DNA of 64,000 bases. Source: Phaeotremella fagi. Taxonomy: Eukaryota; Basidiomycota; Tremellomycetes; Tremellales; Phaeotremellaceae. A model generated the notes under the pieces. The model did no database searches and had not been told where the DNA came from. It saw only the letters and a program-made list of their open reading frames with translations. Numbering within the stretch: position 1 is the stretch's first letter; each line of letters starts with the position of its first letter. The position numbers were made by a program, and so were the translations under genes. The DNA lies in contig BCHU01000014.1 of assembly GCA_001599715.1 (NCBI GenBank), positions 186,001-250,000 of the forward strand, given 5' to 3'. Of the stretch, positions 16,785 to 28,197 are shown piece by piece.

Positions 16785-18178
16785 TTATGCTCTGCCCGAC
16801 CTTCGTCTGACCCCAATAACCTCACCATCCAATCTCATCCCCCTAACATTCCCAACCGCCTCATCAAAAGAAATACCACTTTTGCCTTTACCCTTTCGAT
16901 CAAGTCCATTCTCAATAAACCCATTCCCAACCCCATCTTCATCTTCATCAATCTCCATCGGTACAGGTATCGGTGAATTGAAATAATGATTATGATGGAT
17001 CAAAGGTGTAAAAGGATTTTTCTCTGATAAACTAGGTGATTCTTTTGGATATGGCAGTTGTCGATTCGGGATCAACGGTGATGTACTGGTAGAAATTCTT
17101 AAACCGTTCGAAGGGAATCCGTTGGTATTCCCAAAAACGTCTTGAGAGTATGTCGATTTAGATCCACTGGTCCCTGTTCCCGTTCCCGATTTCGATTTGG
17201 ACGATCTGACTTTCCTAGTTTTGATCCTCATTTTCTTTTTCGGTTTACCGTGGATCAAAGTCGTTAGATAGGTTACGGTTGTTTGGTCGATCCAACCAAT
17301 GCTCAATCCAATGATTATCCCGATACTGCAAACTCCACCTATAAACATCCAAACTGGATACAAAGTGTTGATAACCCCCATAAAAACGTTCCACGGTGTT
17401 AAGATGAATGAACCAAACAGGATTTTCGCGATAGCGGTAAAAGGACTGAGGAGTGTTGTGACGATATTAAATAAATGCCCTAGTAACCAGAATATCGCTC
17501 CTAATGGATAATTAAGTAGGTTGTATAACAAGATGAAAGGAGTGACGATAAGACTGAAAATCCAGTATGAGGTTGATATTGATTCTGCTGAATCTTGGTT
17601 TTTGATGATTGAAGGTAATGGCGATGGGATATGGGGTAGATGATAGGGGTTATAGTGATTATTCAAATGACCGATCGATTCAGGTAAATGATGTGTTGTG
17701 AGTAAATTTGATAATTCCGGTTTCAAATGGGATAGGATTTCGTGGTCATCAGTTCTGGTCAAAATTTGCCATATAGCCCAGAAAGACACGACGTAAACTA
17801 AGCACAGAAGCAATCAGTACCAAGCAACCATACAAATGAGATGGGGGACCCACCAACCACAGTAAAAGGTTTCATCGGTTCATCCTTCTTCCTTCCCTCC
17901 CCCATAGCCCGTCTAACATGATCACCATCAATCCCCTCCCACTCTTCAAGTGGACTATCACTCCCCTCATCCCAAGAGATATATTCCTCTTCACCAACGG
18001 TGAAATCAGATTGACTTAGACTAGTGGAATTTCGATGACGAGTGGAGATGGAGGACGGTCGACGACCTCGACCTTTGGTTGTGGAATTCGAATTTGAAGT
18101 TCCGGAATGGGTTCGTTGACGATAGAGCGGTTGGGTTGGAAGTGGGAGGGTTAGTCTGGGTGAGGCTGAGCGGGGCAT
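16785..18178 (-). CDS. Uncharacterised multi-pass membrane protein
   Basis: Two exons are joined by a 57-nt intron (donor GTGGGT, acceptor CTTAG), giving a protein of about 450 residues. The first 108 residues are hydrophilic, rich in Ser, Arg and acidic residues. Several hydrophobic segments follow: VYVVSFWAIWQIL, YWIFSLIVTPFILLYNLL, LGAIFWLLGHLFNIVTTLL, an ILFGSFILTPWNVF stretch and MFIGGVCSIGIIIGLSIGW. A basic patch (GKPKKKMRIKTRKVR) follows the last one, and the C-terminal half is disordered. The layout suggests an organelle or endoplasmic reticulum membrane protein with both ends soluble. I do not recognise the family and assign no function. It diverges from argininosuccinate lyase across 385 bp. 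Confidence 0.75.
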
Positions 18179-18563
18179 GGTGAATGGACGCGTTGGGGTG
18201 GGTTTGGTTTGTGGGTTTGCGAATGGATTTTTTGGTGGTGGGTTGGTACTACATGTAAGTAGTTTTTTAGTTAGTGGGTGATGTCTAGAACCAGAGGGTG
18301 TGGGAAGATGTAAGAAGAAGAAGTTGGAATTGAATAGATGGTAAGGGGGGTGGTGTTGTTCTTGAATTCATTCTATTCTATTCACGCTCATGATCATTCT
18401 GACGCACAGATCGAGGTTACGTCACGTGTCTCCAAGTAAACAACTTAGTGGAGGGATCAGATAAACACTAAAAACGGCGGGGGTATATCCACGTGCATCT
18501 CTTATCTCTTTCTAGCTTTAAATAATTTCAACTCGACCTTCACCACCACCATCCACAACCAAA
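18179..18563. promoter_or_regulatory. Divergent promoter with CACGTG and CRE-like sites upstream of argininosuccinate lyase
   Basis: The 385-bp gap contains two CACGTG E-boxes, at 18423-18428 and 18490-18495, about 140 and 70 bp before the lyase start. The first overlaps a CRE/Gcn4-half-site-like TTACGTCA, forming TTACGTCACGTG (18417-18428). A pyrimidine-rich stretch and CACCACCACC lie just before the ATG. bHLH and bZIP factors are known binders of such sites; which one acts here is inference. Confidence 0.5.
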
Positions 18564-20368
18564 ATGACAGAACAGAAAGAGCAAGATTTCACAAAGAGAA
18601 AGCTATGGGGGTATGTCATAAATGAGGATGTAAAGAGAGTGTGAATATTGACTAGAAAATCCACAGCGGTCGTTTCACTGGATCAACAGATCCATTGTAA
18701 GTCAATTCTTACTCCAAAAGTTTACCTTCTCACCCCATCCAGGATGCACGAATTCAATCAATCGCTCAAATACGACAAAAGAATGTTCTCAGCCGACGTT
18801 AAAGGTTCTATCGCTTTTTCCAAAGCTTTGTTGAAAGCTGGTATCGTCACTGCCGAAGAACAGAAAGAGATCGAAAGGGGTTTGAAAGTGGTTCAATCTG
18901 AATGGGAGAATGGAGAGGTCAGTTGTTGTATCTACTCATCTGGTTTGAGACTGACGGATAAAAAATAGTTCAAAATCTTACCTGATGACGAGGATATTCA
19001 TACTGCTAACGAACGTCGTCTCTCTGAAATTATCGGTAAAGAGATTGGTGGTAAATTACATACTGGTAGAAGTAGAAATGACCAAGTCGCAACTGACATG
19101 AGAATTTGGCTCGTGAGTGCTGTCTTAGGGATATTGATCATTGACTGATTTCTCATAGATGGAACAAACTACCATCGTCGAGGGTAATCTCAAAGACCTA
19201 CTTAACGTCATGGTATCCAGAGCCGAAAAAGAGGTTGACGCTCTTATGCCAGGATACACTCATTTGCAGGTATGGCTCCATTTACGACTGACTACACAGT
19301 TCCACACTGACATCCGATAAAGAGAGCTCAACCAGTTCGTTGGTCACACCATCTCCTCTCCCACGCTCAAGCCTTCTTAACCGATCTCTCACGTCTTCGT
19401 GAATTATATCCAAGAATCTCAGTCTTGCCATTAGGTTCAGCAGCTTTAGCCGGTAACCCTTACTCCCTCGACAGAGAATTGTTACGTCAAGAACTTGGTT
19501 TCATGTCTATTGGCGAAAATTCAATGCACGCAGTTGCTGATCGTGATTTCGTTGTAGAATGGTTACAATGGGCCAGTTTACTTATGGTTCATATGAGTCG
19601 AATGGCGGAGGATTTGATCATCTATTCAAGTGGAGAGTTCGGTTTCGTTCAATTGAGTGATGCTTACAGGTGGGTGCGGTGTTTAGGTGACAGTATGCGA
19701 TACTTACTACTTTGAATAGTACCGGATCCTCAATCATGCCTCAGAAGAAGAATCCCGATTCATGTGAACTTTTGAGAGGAAAAGCTGGTCGTGTGTTTGG
19801 TCAAATGGCTGGATTCATGATGTCCCTCAAAGGTATTCCATCGACTTACAACAAAGATCTTCAAGAAGACAAGGAACCACTTTTCGACGCTGTTGACACT
19901 GTCTCTGCTGCTTTACGTATCGCCGAGGGTGTAGTCGCAACTTTGACCGTAAGTGAACTTAAACGAACAACACCGACCTACTTTAGATCAACACCCAAAA
20001 AATGGAAGCTGCATTGACTATGGACATGCTAGCAACCGACATAGCAGATTACCTAGTTCGCAAGGGTGTAAGTTAGAACCTCTATCCAGTCCGACCAAAT
20101 CAACTAAAGTATGACGCAGGTACCATTCCGTGAAACCCATCACATTTCAGGTCGATCAGTAGCATTAGCCGAACAAACCAACGTCCAAATTTCAGATCTA
20201 TCTTTGGAACAATGGAAGGAATTATCACCTCATTTCGATGAATCCGTCTTTGAGGTTTTCAATTTCGAAACGTCAGTTGAAAAGAGGAACGCTATCGGTG
20301 GACCTGCTAGAGCTATGATTCAACGTCAAGTTGATATCGCTCGACAAAGGATCGAGGGGAAGTTGTAG
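18564..20368 (+). CDS. ARG4: Argininosuccinate lyase
   Basis: This enzyme splits argininosuccinate into arginine and fumarate, the last step of arginine synthesis. The protein begins MTEQKEQDF and reads [18 protein letters not shown], the diagnostic lyase start. Further motifs are [39 protein letters not shown] and the fumarase/lyase signature [19 protein letters not shown], followed by [14 protein letters not shown]. The C-terminus is RIEGKL. The [10 protein letters not shown] segment is encoded mainly by a 30-nt microexon at 18667-18696, between canonical splice sites. Length and domain order match the family (about 460 residues). It is tail to tail with N-acetylglutamate synthase, 154 bp away. 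Confidence 0.97.
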
Positions 20369-20522
20369 AACGGCTCTATTGGGAGATTATTTTGTGAATT
20401 AGATAGAACAAGGCAATCAAAACAACGTTTCGTAAAACTGAATTTAATATGAATAGCATAATCACTTAAAAACAGAGCTATGACCTCCATCAAATCTAAT
20501 TCTGTTGATGCAGATCTAATCC

Positions 20523-22505
20523 CTACACCCAAGCCGATTCAATTCCCCCAATAACATCCCCCCAAACCCCCAATCGACCCCCTTCATCATTCTCAACAAC
20601 CCTCCCAGCCCTCAACCCACCAAACTCATCAACGAAATAACCACCAACCCTCTCTTCAGCATCACACCAAAACAACTTCCATTCCCTCTTCTCACCACAG
20701 GTGATAAAACCATTAGCACGTTCGGCGTACCATTTATTAACTGGGTTATTGGATCTTGATCTCCAGATTAGATCTCTACCTTTCCCTTGACCTGATAATG
20801 AACCTTCACTGGGGTTTTTCGCGTCTAGAAGACCTAGACCGTATGTTTCATCTCGGAGGGCTACCCATAAGAAATCTACTGTCCCGTCTCCTTGGTTTTG
20901 CGGTAAGACCGCGAATTTATCTAGATAACATAATCCATTGGTTTTAGTCCCACCACCTCGTCCCTCGGTGGTAACCAAAGCAGCACCATTGTAATCGCCA
21001 ATGACAATCAAAAAATCCAAATCCTTCTTCAACCTCTGGAAAAACTTTTCACTGTCCAGCTGTCTTTGAAAACTGTTTTCCAAAAGGTATTTCAATTTAA
21101 CGAAATCGATCTCATCGATCGATCGGTAGATCCTAACTGGTTGACCTAATCTAATCAACGTCGGGGTGTCTTTGTTGATTTTCGAAGTTTGAGCTAAAAG
21201 GGTATGGGGTAATGAGACGCTATGAGCTGGTTTGTTGGTTATCAGGTTAGCTATTAATGCAGCTGGCGATCGATGGGAGACGATGAGAGCTGATGATTCT
21301 TTTGGCATGATTTTTAGACATTCTTCAGAGAGTTTGAGGTTTTTTAGGGCTGTTGGATGGGTTTTGGACCAGCGGGGGAGGAAGGTTGAGGTTATGTAGT
21401 CTAATTCGGATTTTAGGTTTATGGAGAGATGTGGTAGACCTAAACGGGCGTATGAGGGGATACCACCTTCTTTGTTTATTATCAGGAGACGCATTGGGGT
21501 CAAGTCGATTGAACGTTTTAATGAGGTCGGTGGTGATGAAGTCGATTTTGATACTGGCGACGATGATGTTGATTTATCGGTCGAACCTATATCCTGATTC
21601 TCTCTCATACCACCTTCAACCATACTTTCAGCCAAAGCCCGAATGACCAAATCACCATCCACCCGTCTAGATCTGCATTCCTCATCCAAAGCCAAAGGCA
21701 TGATAACGGGTATCTCACCCTCCTCCAAAGCTCTTTTTAAATGTTCCAATCCTTCGTCTTCCACGAATATCTGATCTCCATCTATTCGTGCTACTGTTGC
21801 TAAGATCGGTCGAGCCGGTGAACGATGTTTCACTAAGCAATCAACGATTCGTTCGAGATCTCGTAAAAAAGTTATTCGATGTCGGTAGGATTCCTCTTTA
21901 TCTATCTCCTTCACTATCTCTTCATCTTCTTTCACACTGGTGGTTCGACTGGGAGACGGTCGAACAGGTAAATCATCGCGTTCAATAACTAACACAGATA
22001 CCAACCCCAATTTCTGTAAATGTGCTAATCCTTTGGAGATTGAATTTAATTGATTGTCGTTAAAAGGTCCTTGGATCTTCACTAACGCCGTTCGACGGAT
22101 TATTGGATTCAACAATGATGAAACTAAGGTGTTTTGGGGTTGGGTTTTATTTGGTACGATTTCTGAGGTTGAGGTGATTGTTGGGGCTGTAGGTTTAGGA
22201 ACAAAAGTTGCCATGTAGGAACGTGAATCTCTTATTGATGGTGATGCTTGGAGGATTGATAGAATGAATTCCTATTTTATTGTTAGCTTTCGTTGATATC
22301 CACTAATAAGATATTTACATTCTCCTCTTGAGCTAGGTCGTCTAGTACACTTGATTCATGTTTGTAACGAAGCTATATCCCGAATAAATTCAGTTGAATG
22401 GTTATCTATGTTTGAAGCACGATTTTGACTCACACCTACTGGTCCAGTCTTGATGGAGCTTCCTAAACCCCGTAGACGGGGGAGGACGTTGAAAGCTCGT
22501 CTCAT
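20523..22505 (-). CDS. ARG2: Mitochondrial N-acetylglutamate synthase
   Basis: This enzyme makes N-acetylglutamate from acetyl-CoA and glutamate, the first committed step of ornithine and arginine synthesis, in the mitochondrion. Three exons (22434-22505, 22319-22372, 20523-22271) all join in phase 0 and give 624 residues. Exon 1 encodes [17 protein letters not shown], an Arg-rich, hydroxylated presequence. Exon 3 opens with [19 protein letters not shown], conserved in fungal synthases. An amino-acid-kinase-like domain follows, then the C-terminal acetyltransferase domain ([37 protein letters not shown], ending GIESAWV). A model starting at the internal ATG at 22214 would lose the presequence. 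The kinase-like domain carries the arginine feedback site in relatives. Confidence 0.93.
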
Positions 22506-22929
22506 GATTGAGTATCGTACATTGTCTGCTTGTTGGGTTCAGAGTCGTGAGAGTGAGCTTGGGATGCTTCTAAAAATGTATGCAAATTGATGTTAATGAA
22601 CAAAATTGAAAGTATTCGAAAGATTTGAAGATTTAACGTTATCGGTTCGCTTGTAACTTATCCGTACTTGTACGCAGCAAAGACTTCTTTCTATCAACAT
22701 TCGAACGACGTCGAATCTCAGGCCAAATTCAACCGAAGATTGATATCCAAACAAGGAAGGAAATCGAAATGAATAGATTTACATGCAAACCAATAGAAAA
22801 ATGAGCAATCTACAAAAGGACTCTATCAGATGGTTGGATTATCCTAAACCAACTTCTTCCATCGTTTTCGATTGATAATCTCCAGTATCCCCCAACTTCA
22901 ACAGCTACTTCGATCAATGAATAGTACAT
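22506..22929. other. Upstream region of ARG2, downstream of NEDD8
   Basis: This 424-bp gap lies between two minus-strand genes. It should hold the NEDD8 3' UTR and the ARG2 promoter. I looked for a Gcn4-type TGACTC site and found none. No coding potential is visible. Confidence 0.45.
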
Positions 22930-23468
22930 CATCTCCCACCACGAAGAGCGAGTACTAAATGGATAGCTGCACCTGCTGTGATTTTATAATCTTGAATGGT
23001 TTTTTCATCGGCCCTAGAGTTGAGTTATTGGTTATCACCTGAATTTGACAATCGAAAGCATTTGAAAGGGAATAGAAAAATCCCACTTACATGGCTTTAC
23101 CACCGAAAATCAATCGTTGTTGGACAGGTGGGATACCAGCTTTCTCCTCGACCTTCTCTTTGACCTTTGATATCTGTTCAAGGTGTTTTATCATCAGCTT
23201 ATAGCTTTCAAGGTTTAGGGTCAAAATGTTGGTGTAAGAGGTTTGAACATACCGTCATTTCGGGTTGGACATCGATTTCTACCTTTACGTTTAGGTCAGT
23301 ATATGGTATACCTTTGATGATCGAACATCGATCATAGGAAATGATTAGGTGATGATGATTTGACGTACCTCTTTCCCTGTCAATGTCTGTTTTTGAGGTC
23401 AGTTCATGTTCGTATAGTTTGAATACAGGATTGGTCTCCTCCAGACTTACCTTTACTTTAACTAACAT
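22930..23468 (-). CDS. RUB1: Ubiquitin-like modifier NEDD8/Rub1
   Basis: NEDD8 is conjugated to cullins to switch on SCF-type ubiquitin ligases. Five exons, in order, encode MLVKVK, TLTGKE, VEIDVQPEMT, a segment ISKVKEKVEEKAGIPP continuing to FGGKAM, and ADEKTIQDYK through LALRGGR. The spliced product is 77 residues with the expected ubiquitin fold length. It has NEDD8-type residues (EIDVQPE, GGKAMADEKT, ALRGG) rather than ubiquitin ones. Exons 2 and 3 are 18 and 30 nt (23369-23386 and 23253-23282), each bounded by canonical splice sites. The tail after the diglycine is a single Arg, which would have to be trimmed before conjugation. It diverges from the large gene at 23698. Confidence 0.93.
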
Positions 23469-23697
23469 CTTTACTTTTCTTCTTTTCTATATAGTCTTTG
23501 AATGTTGGTTGTCAGAAATTGAATGGGAGTAGCTGAATAGGTTATCGTTTATCTATGGTGTGGCGGAGTTTGATCAATCTCCGAAGTAGTGGTGGTGGAG
23601 GTGGTCCAAGCTCAACCTCAACATCCACATCTTCACTCTTCTCTTTCTTCTTCTTTTGATTTCCACATATTCATCACGATCATAGTAGGATATCAAC

Positions 23698-26600
23698 ATG
23701 GAATCAGACATCGTCTTACCAAGATCTACCCCGTCACAACAAGTCAAACCGAGAGTGAGTACCTCTCACTGACATAAGACCGTTTCTAAAACATCTATCT
23801 AGCCTAAAAAAAAAAAAAGAAGTTTCCGAGACTTAGACTTCAGTAATGCAAGAGCCGAAAGAGGTTCCAATTTGCGTTCTTCTTCTACCAACCCGGATCC
23901 CTCTCCTTCCCGATCAAAAAGTATCACTGAAGTCCTAGACGAAATCTCCTCAGTGAAAGACAATCCCCCTCCCGCTAAACGAAAGAGATCCGTTCGTTCT
24001 AGCCAAACATCCCATCCTCCGTCTTCCCAACTCAGGTCTCCTCAATCAAAGCAAACGAAAAAGAAGATAGTTGATGTTCCAGCAAAGAGAAATAATCGTG
24101 ATGAAGTTGATAAAGATGGTGATTGGGTCGGAACTGAATGGGTTGAGAACAAAGAGCAAGGGGAGCGGGAAGGTGACGATGCTTCCACAGAAGTCCAGAT
24201 CACAGAAACCAACAACGAGCTTCCATCGAGTAATCAGAAAACAACCATTAAAACACCGTTCAAGAGTATAATTATTCCAATTCAACTCTCTCGTGCCGTT
24301 CCCAAGAACTCCAAGTTCGTACCACCCAGAAGACTTTCTTTTCCACTGAGACAAACATCATCAGTTCGAAGTACACTTCTCGACCACGGTCCCGAGGAAA
24401 ATCCTCCTATTTCAATTGCGTCATCGGGGATGGTACCCGAAGATGGTGGTGACGAACATATGCGTAGTCAAGAATTATCCCACGACGGAGTTATGAACGA
24501 TGGAGTTCTGGGTATGGGAATGGATGTTCCCCATGAACAAGAAGGTTATGAGAGCGAGGAGGAACAAGAACAAGACGAAAATTTACCACCTAGACCGGAT
24601 TATCGTTCTGGTACAAGACGAGCAGTTGCGAGAGAAGGAGAAGAACCCTATAGTGGACTTTGGTTCTCTTCTCAGACCCCACACCTTTCACAGAACGGGA
24701 TTGACGAGAGTAGAGGTATTGAGTTGGGACGTAAGCTTTTGTCGATCACGCTCATTTGGAGAGAGACTGAATCGATCTTAGATAATATCACTCATCGTAG
24801 TCGATCTGCAGCACTGTCTTCAAGAGCATCTTCTCCTGATCAGAATATCTCAGAGGTAGACATTCCATTAGATCAAGATTCGACTCAAAATCTTCAATAC
24901 AAAACTCCACGACGGAAGAGTGGTCCGTCTCATACATATGTCTCAAAAGGCAGTCGTAATAGATTCAGACCGGACAACCCACCTAAACGATCACCTCCAA
25001 CCAAACGTAAACCAAGAACTCCCGCTAATAGAAAACAAAGCACTGTTTCGACTACTTCATCTATCGAACGTACCGAAGACCAACTAGAAATTGGCAAAGA
25101 TTTTGAACACGATCATCACCGTTCTGGATCATCAACTTTTTCTCGAGAGCTTGATCAAGATGTCATCGGTTATGAAGATCATGAAATTCAAGATGATGTT
25201 CAAGAACAAGAATTTGGTATCAGTGGTGGTACCACTACAACCCCTTCATTAGAGGACGAAGATGAAGCTCAAGATCCTGAACCGACATCTACCAGAAAAA
25301 GAAAAAACAATCGCGACACCAAAACCGCCAAGAAATCTCGTAAATCGTTGAACGATACCTCAAAGTCTCGAGGTGCTGATAAAGAGAATATCCCTCCTTT
25401 CGAAGAATGTGGAGGCGAAATTTCTTTTGGTCTTCCTTCATCGTCAACCACGGAAGCATCTACAGTTATTGAACCCCCTTCTACGACCAAGAAACCAGTA
25501 ATCAAAAGAGGTAGAGGGAGAGGAAGATGGCCAGTGGTACCATCTTGGTACGACGAGAATAAGGAAAATCGAGTCCCAGTAAAGGAGCTTATCATAACCT
25601 CCTGGCCTTCACCGCCAGCTTCTGATGATAGCGACGACGATCGACCGATGAAGTTGAAATTAGTGAAGGATACGGAAGATCTGTTAATGGGAAAAACTGC
25701 TGCGTAAGTCTACCCAATCATATCAGTTGAAACTGATCAACTTCGTAGTTATGTCAACGCTCGTCATCGTATACCACATGAGAAATCACTTTGGCAGAAG
25801 CCACATCGTAATCATGTAACTCACCGAATTAGAAATCGATTCGATATCAAACAAATGCCAGTTGTCCCGTTGAAAAGACACGAGCCAATGGGTCAATTCG
25901 GTAATCTTCGTCCTGATTTTATTCAAATTGCTCAAAGAGAGGAAGAAAGAGAACATCACAGACGTTATGTTCAAACACTCAAATCTCGTCAACGTCGTGC
26001 TCCGGGTGTATCTGCTTATCGACTTCCTACAAGACAACATAGTGTAGGTGGTGAATACGGTGATCCGATTGTTTCTGCTGGTAGATCTACCCAGACTTTG
26101 ACTTTTGGAAGTAATGATCTACCTCTACCACCGATTAAGTTCCCTCAGTTGAAGTTTGTACAGGATAGCGAGGAGAGGGGAAGTACTGTTCAAGAAAGCA
26201 AATACAAATTATCAACGACAGAACCGTCTTCTAAACGTACAACCAGATCAAAGTCTAGTACAGCTTTGAGATTTGATGAATTGATTGATGTAAATCAATG
26301 TATGGAGGAAGATTTTCCGATCCCCGAAAATCAACAAGATTCCGTGGAAAACCAAACCCTTGAACAAAACATCCAAGATACAACTACTATCGAACCTCCT
26401 CAACAGGATCTACAAGAATCAACGGAACCTTTGTTTGACATGAGTTTTCTGGATACTTTACCTGACAACCCAGTTCCTAGTCCGGACATGGGAAATTTCA
26501 TCGAACAAGTAGCTGGACAGTCGTTATCGGGAATCAATAGACAGTTGGATGAAATGCAACAAAATACAACTATCACAATCGAACCTCAACCAAACCTCAC

Positions 26601-27939
26601 CATCGAAGAAATGGAGGGTACCCAATGGTCTGCTCCCATTGTTCCACCTCCCTTACAACAAATACTACCAAACATCACCAAAACTCCGAAAAGTGTTTTT
26701 ACAGGGGAAGAGATCTTAGCTGAAATTCAAAAGATTGGTCAACTGAATCCAATGAATCTTGTTAATCCAAAAGAGAAATCTCCGAATAGTGATCCTTCGT
26801 CTGGTCATCCGACGGTTGGCAGTAAACGAATGGAGGCTAGACGTAAACGTGTTCTGGAGAGTAAGAAGGGGATTGGGAAAGGTTTAATACAAACTACTTT
26901 GTTTCAGGGTTGGTCGGTAGATTCAATGGGAAGGGAGTTGGTTGGTAAGGATGTTTTCGATGGGGAGCATGAGGTTCTAGAGCCCGCTGAGAGGGATAGA
27001 TTTGAGGGAGAGACACGGAAGTGTGATCAGGGGTTGTCAATGAGTAAGTCATTTCCACTTTGTTGTCCTACAAAGCTGATTCTGTTTTAGATTTCGGGAA
27101 ACGTAGTACGTCTGCTTACGTTGCTGCTGTCAACCAGAGTAGAACTTCTAAAACAACACCTCGAAGTAAGTCAGCTGTGGCGGATCAGAATTGACTTTCT
27201 AGGTCATACTCAAGTCCCAAGGCAGAATGCCGAACCTGGTCCCTCAAATTATAAAGACCTTCAGAATCTAAAAAGAACCACTGTCTCATCAAGATCAGTT
27301 GCGAATAACGACAACTTCTGCAAGTCAACAACAACAAGATTCCCATCAGTCTCAAAAGGTGACGATCAAGATGATTTAATTTATGATTCCGATTGTGTCT
27401 TTGTTCGTGAATCTCTGTCACCATCTTTACCACCTTGTGGTCAAGATCGTGAGATTGTCGAACATAGAAAGGAGTCTCATCATTCAAGAAAAGATAAAGG
27501 GAAGGGAAGGGACAGAGCGAACGGTCAAGAAAGGAAATCGAAGGACTCAAAGAGTACTGATAAAACTAATATCAAGGTCACTGAGAAGAGACAATTGTAT
27601 CTACAATCGAAACCGAATTCAAAACCGCAAACCAAACTCAACGTTGACGTTAACATCACTGATCAAACCAGACCTAAACTAATCAATGAATACTCAAAAA
27701 ATCCAAAGTCATTAGGAACAAGACAGCCATCTTCGAAGAACACCTATCACGCTTCTAAGATTAGTCAACAATATCGTAACCCAAGTCAACCAGCTGTTCA
27801 AATTAGTACTCAAAAGACTTATGGTAGCCCGACAGAAAAGGGATCTAGCTTTTTTAACAAGACTAAGACTACAAGTTTCAAGGCTTTGGAGAGTGGCGTT
27901 GGGAAGATGAGTTCGAGTAGGTTTGTTCGGGATGATTAG
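23698..27939 (+). CDS. Large disordered nuclear-type protein of unknown function
   Basis: Five exons (23698-23754, 23803-25703, 25749-27043, 27091-27165, 27203-27939) keep one frame and give 1,354 residues. Almost all of it is low-complexity sequence rich in Ser, Pro, Lys, Asp and Glu. Basic clusters resemble nuclear localisation signals: PKKKKRSF at the start of exon 2, AKRKRSV, TRKRKNN and KRGRGRGRW. A more ordered island lies around exon 3 (HRIPHEKSLWQKPHRNHV, then QFGNLRPDFIQIAQREEERE). Near 26890 the sequence QTTLFQGW resembles a PCNA-interacting or similar short linear motif, but it is not a canonical PIP box. I do not recognise the family. A chromatin or replication role is only a guess from composition. 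Confidence 0.8.
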
Positions 27940-28197
27940 AGGCGTGGGGGGTTTCTTTTTCGTTGTTTCCTTTCTTTTCTGAAGTCTTAGCCTTTCTTTG
28001 TTAGATATTTGGATTTGAACTTTATTCTTTGTACATAATGATCAGAATTCATTGATAAACAGCTACATAACGAAGTTTCATTCACCTACAGTATGTATTC
28101 ATGCTCCATGTCCAAATCCAAGTGAAAAATCCACCCAATCCAAAATAATATGATAATAATGCATAAACTCATATGATATGATATATTAACCCAGTAC
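27940..28197. other. Convergent 3' region
   Basis: This 258-bp AT-rich gap separates the stop codons of the disordered-protein gene and PRMT5. Nothing beyond the two 3' UTRs is visible. Confidence 0.45.

Noticed and set aside
20756..21988. Plus-strand frames within the N-acetylglutamate synthase gene
   Set aside because: They are antisense shadows of a long, well-supported coding exon.
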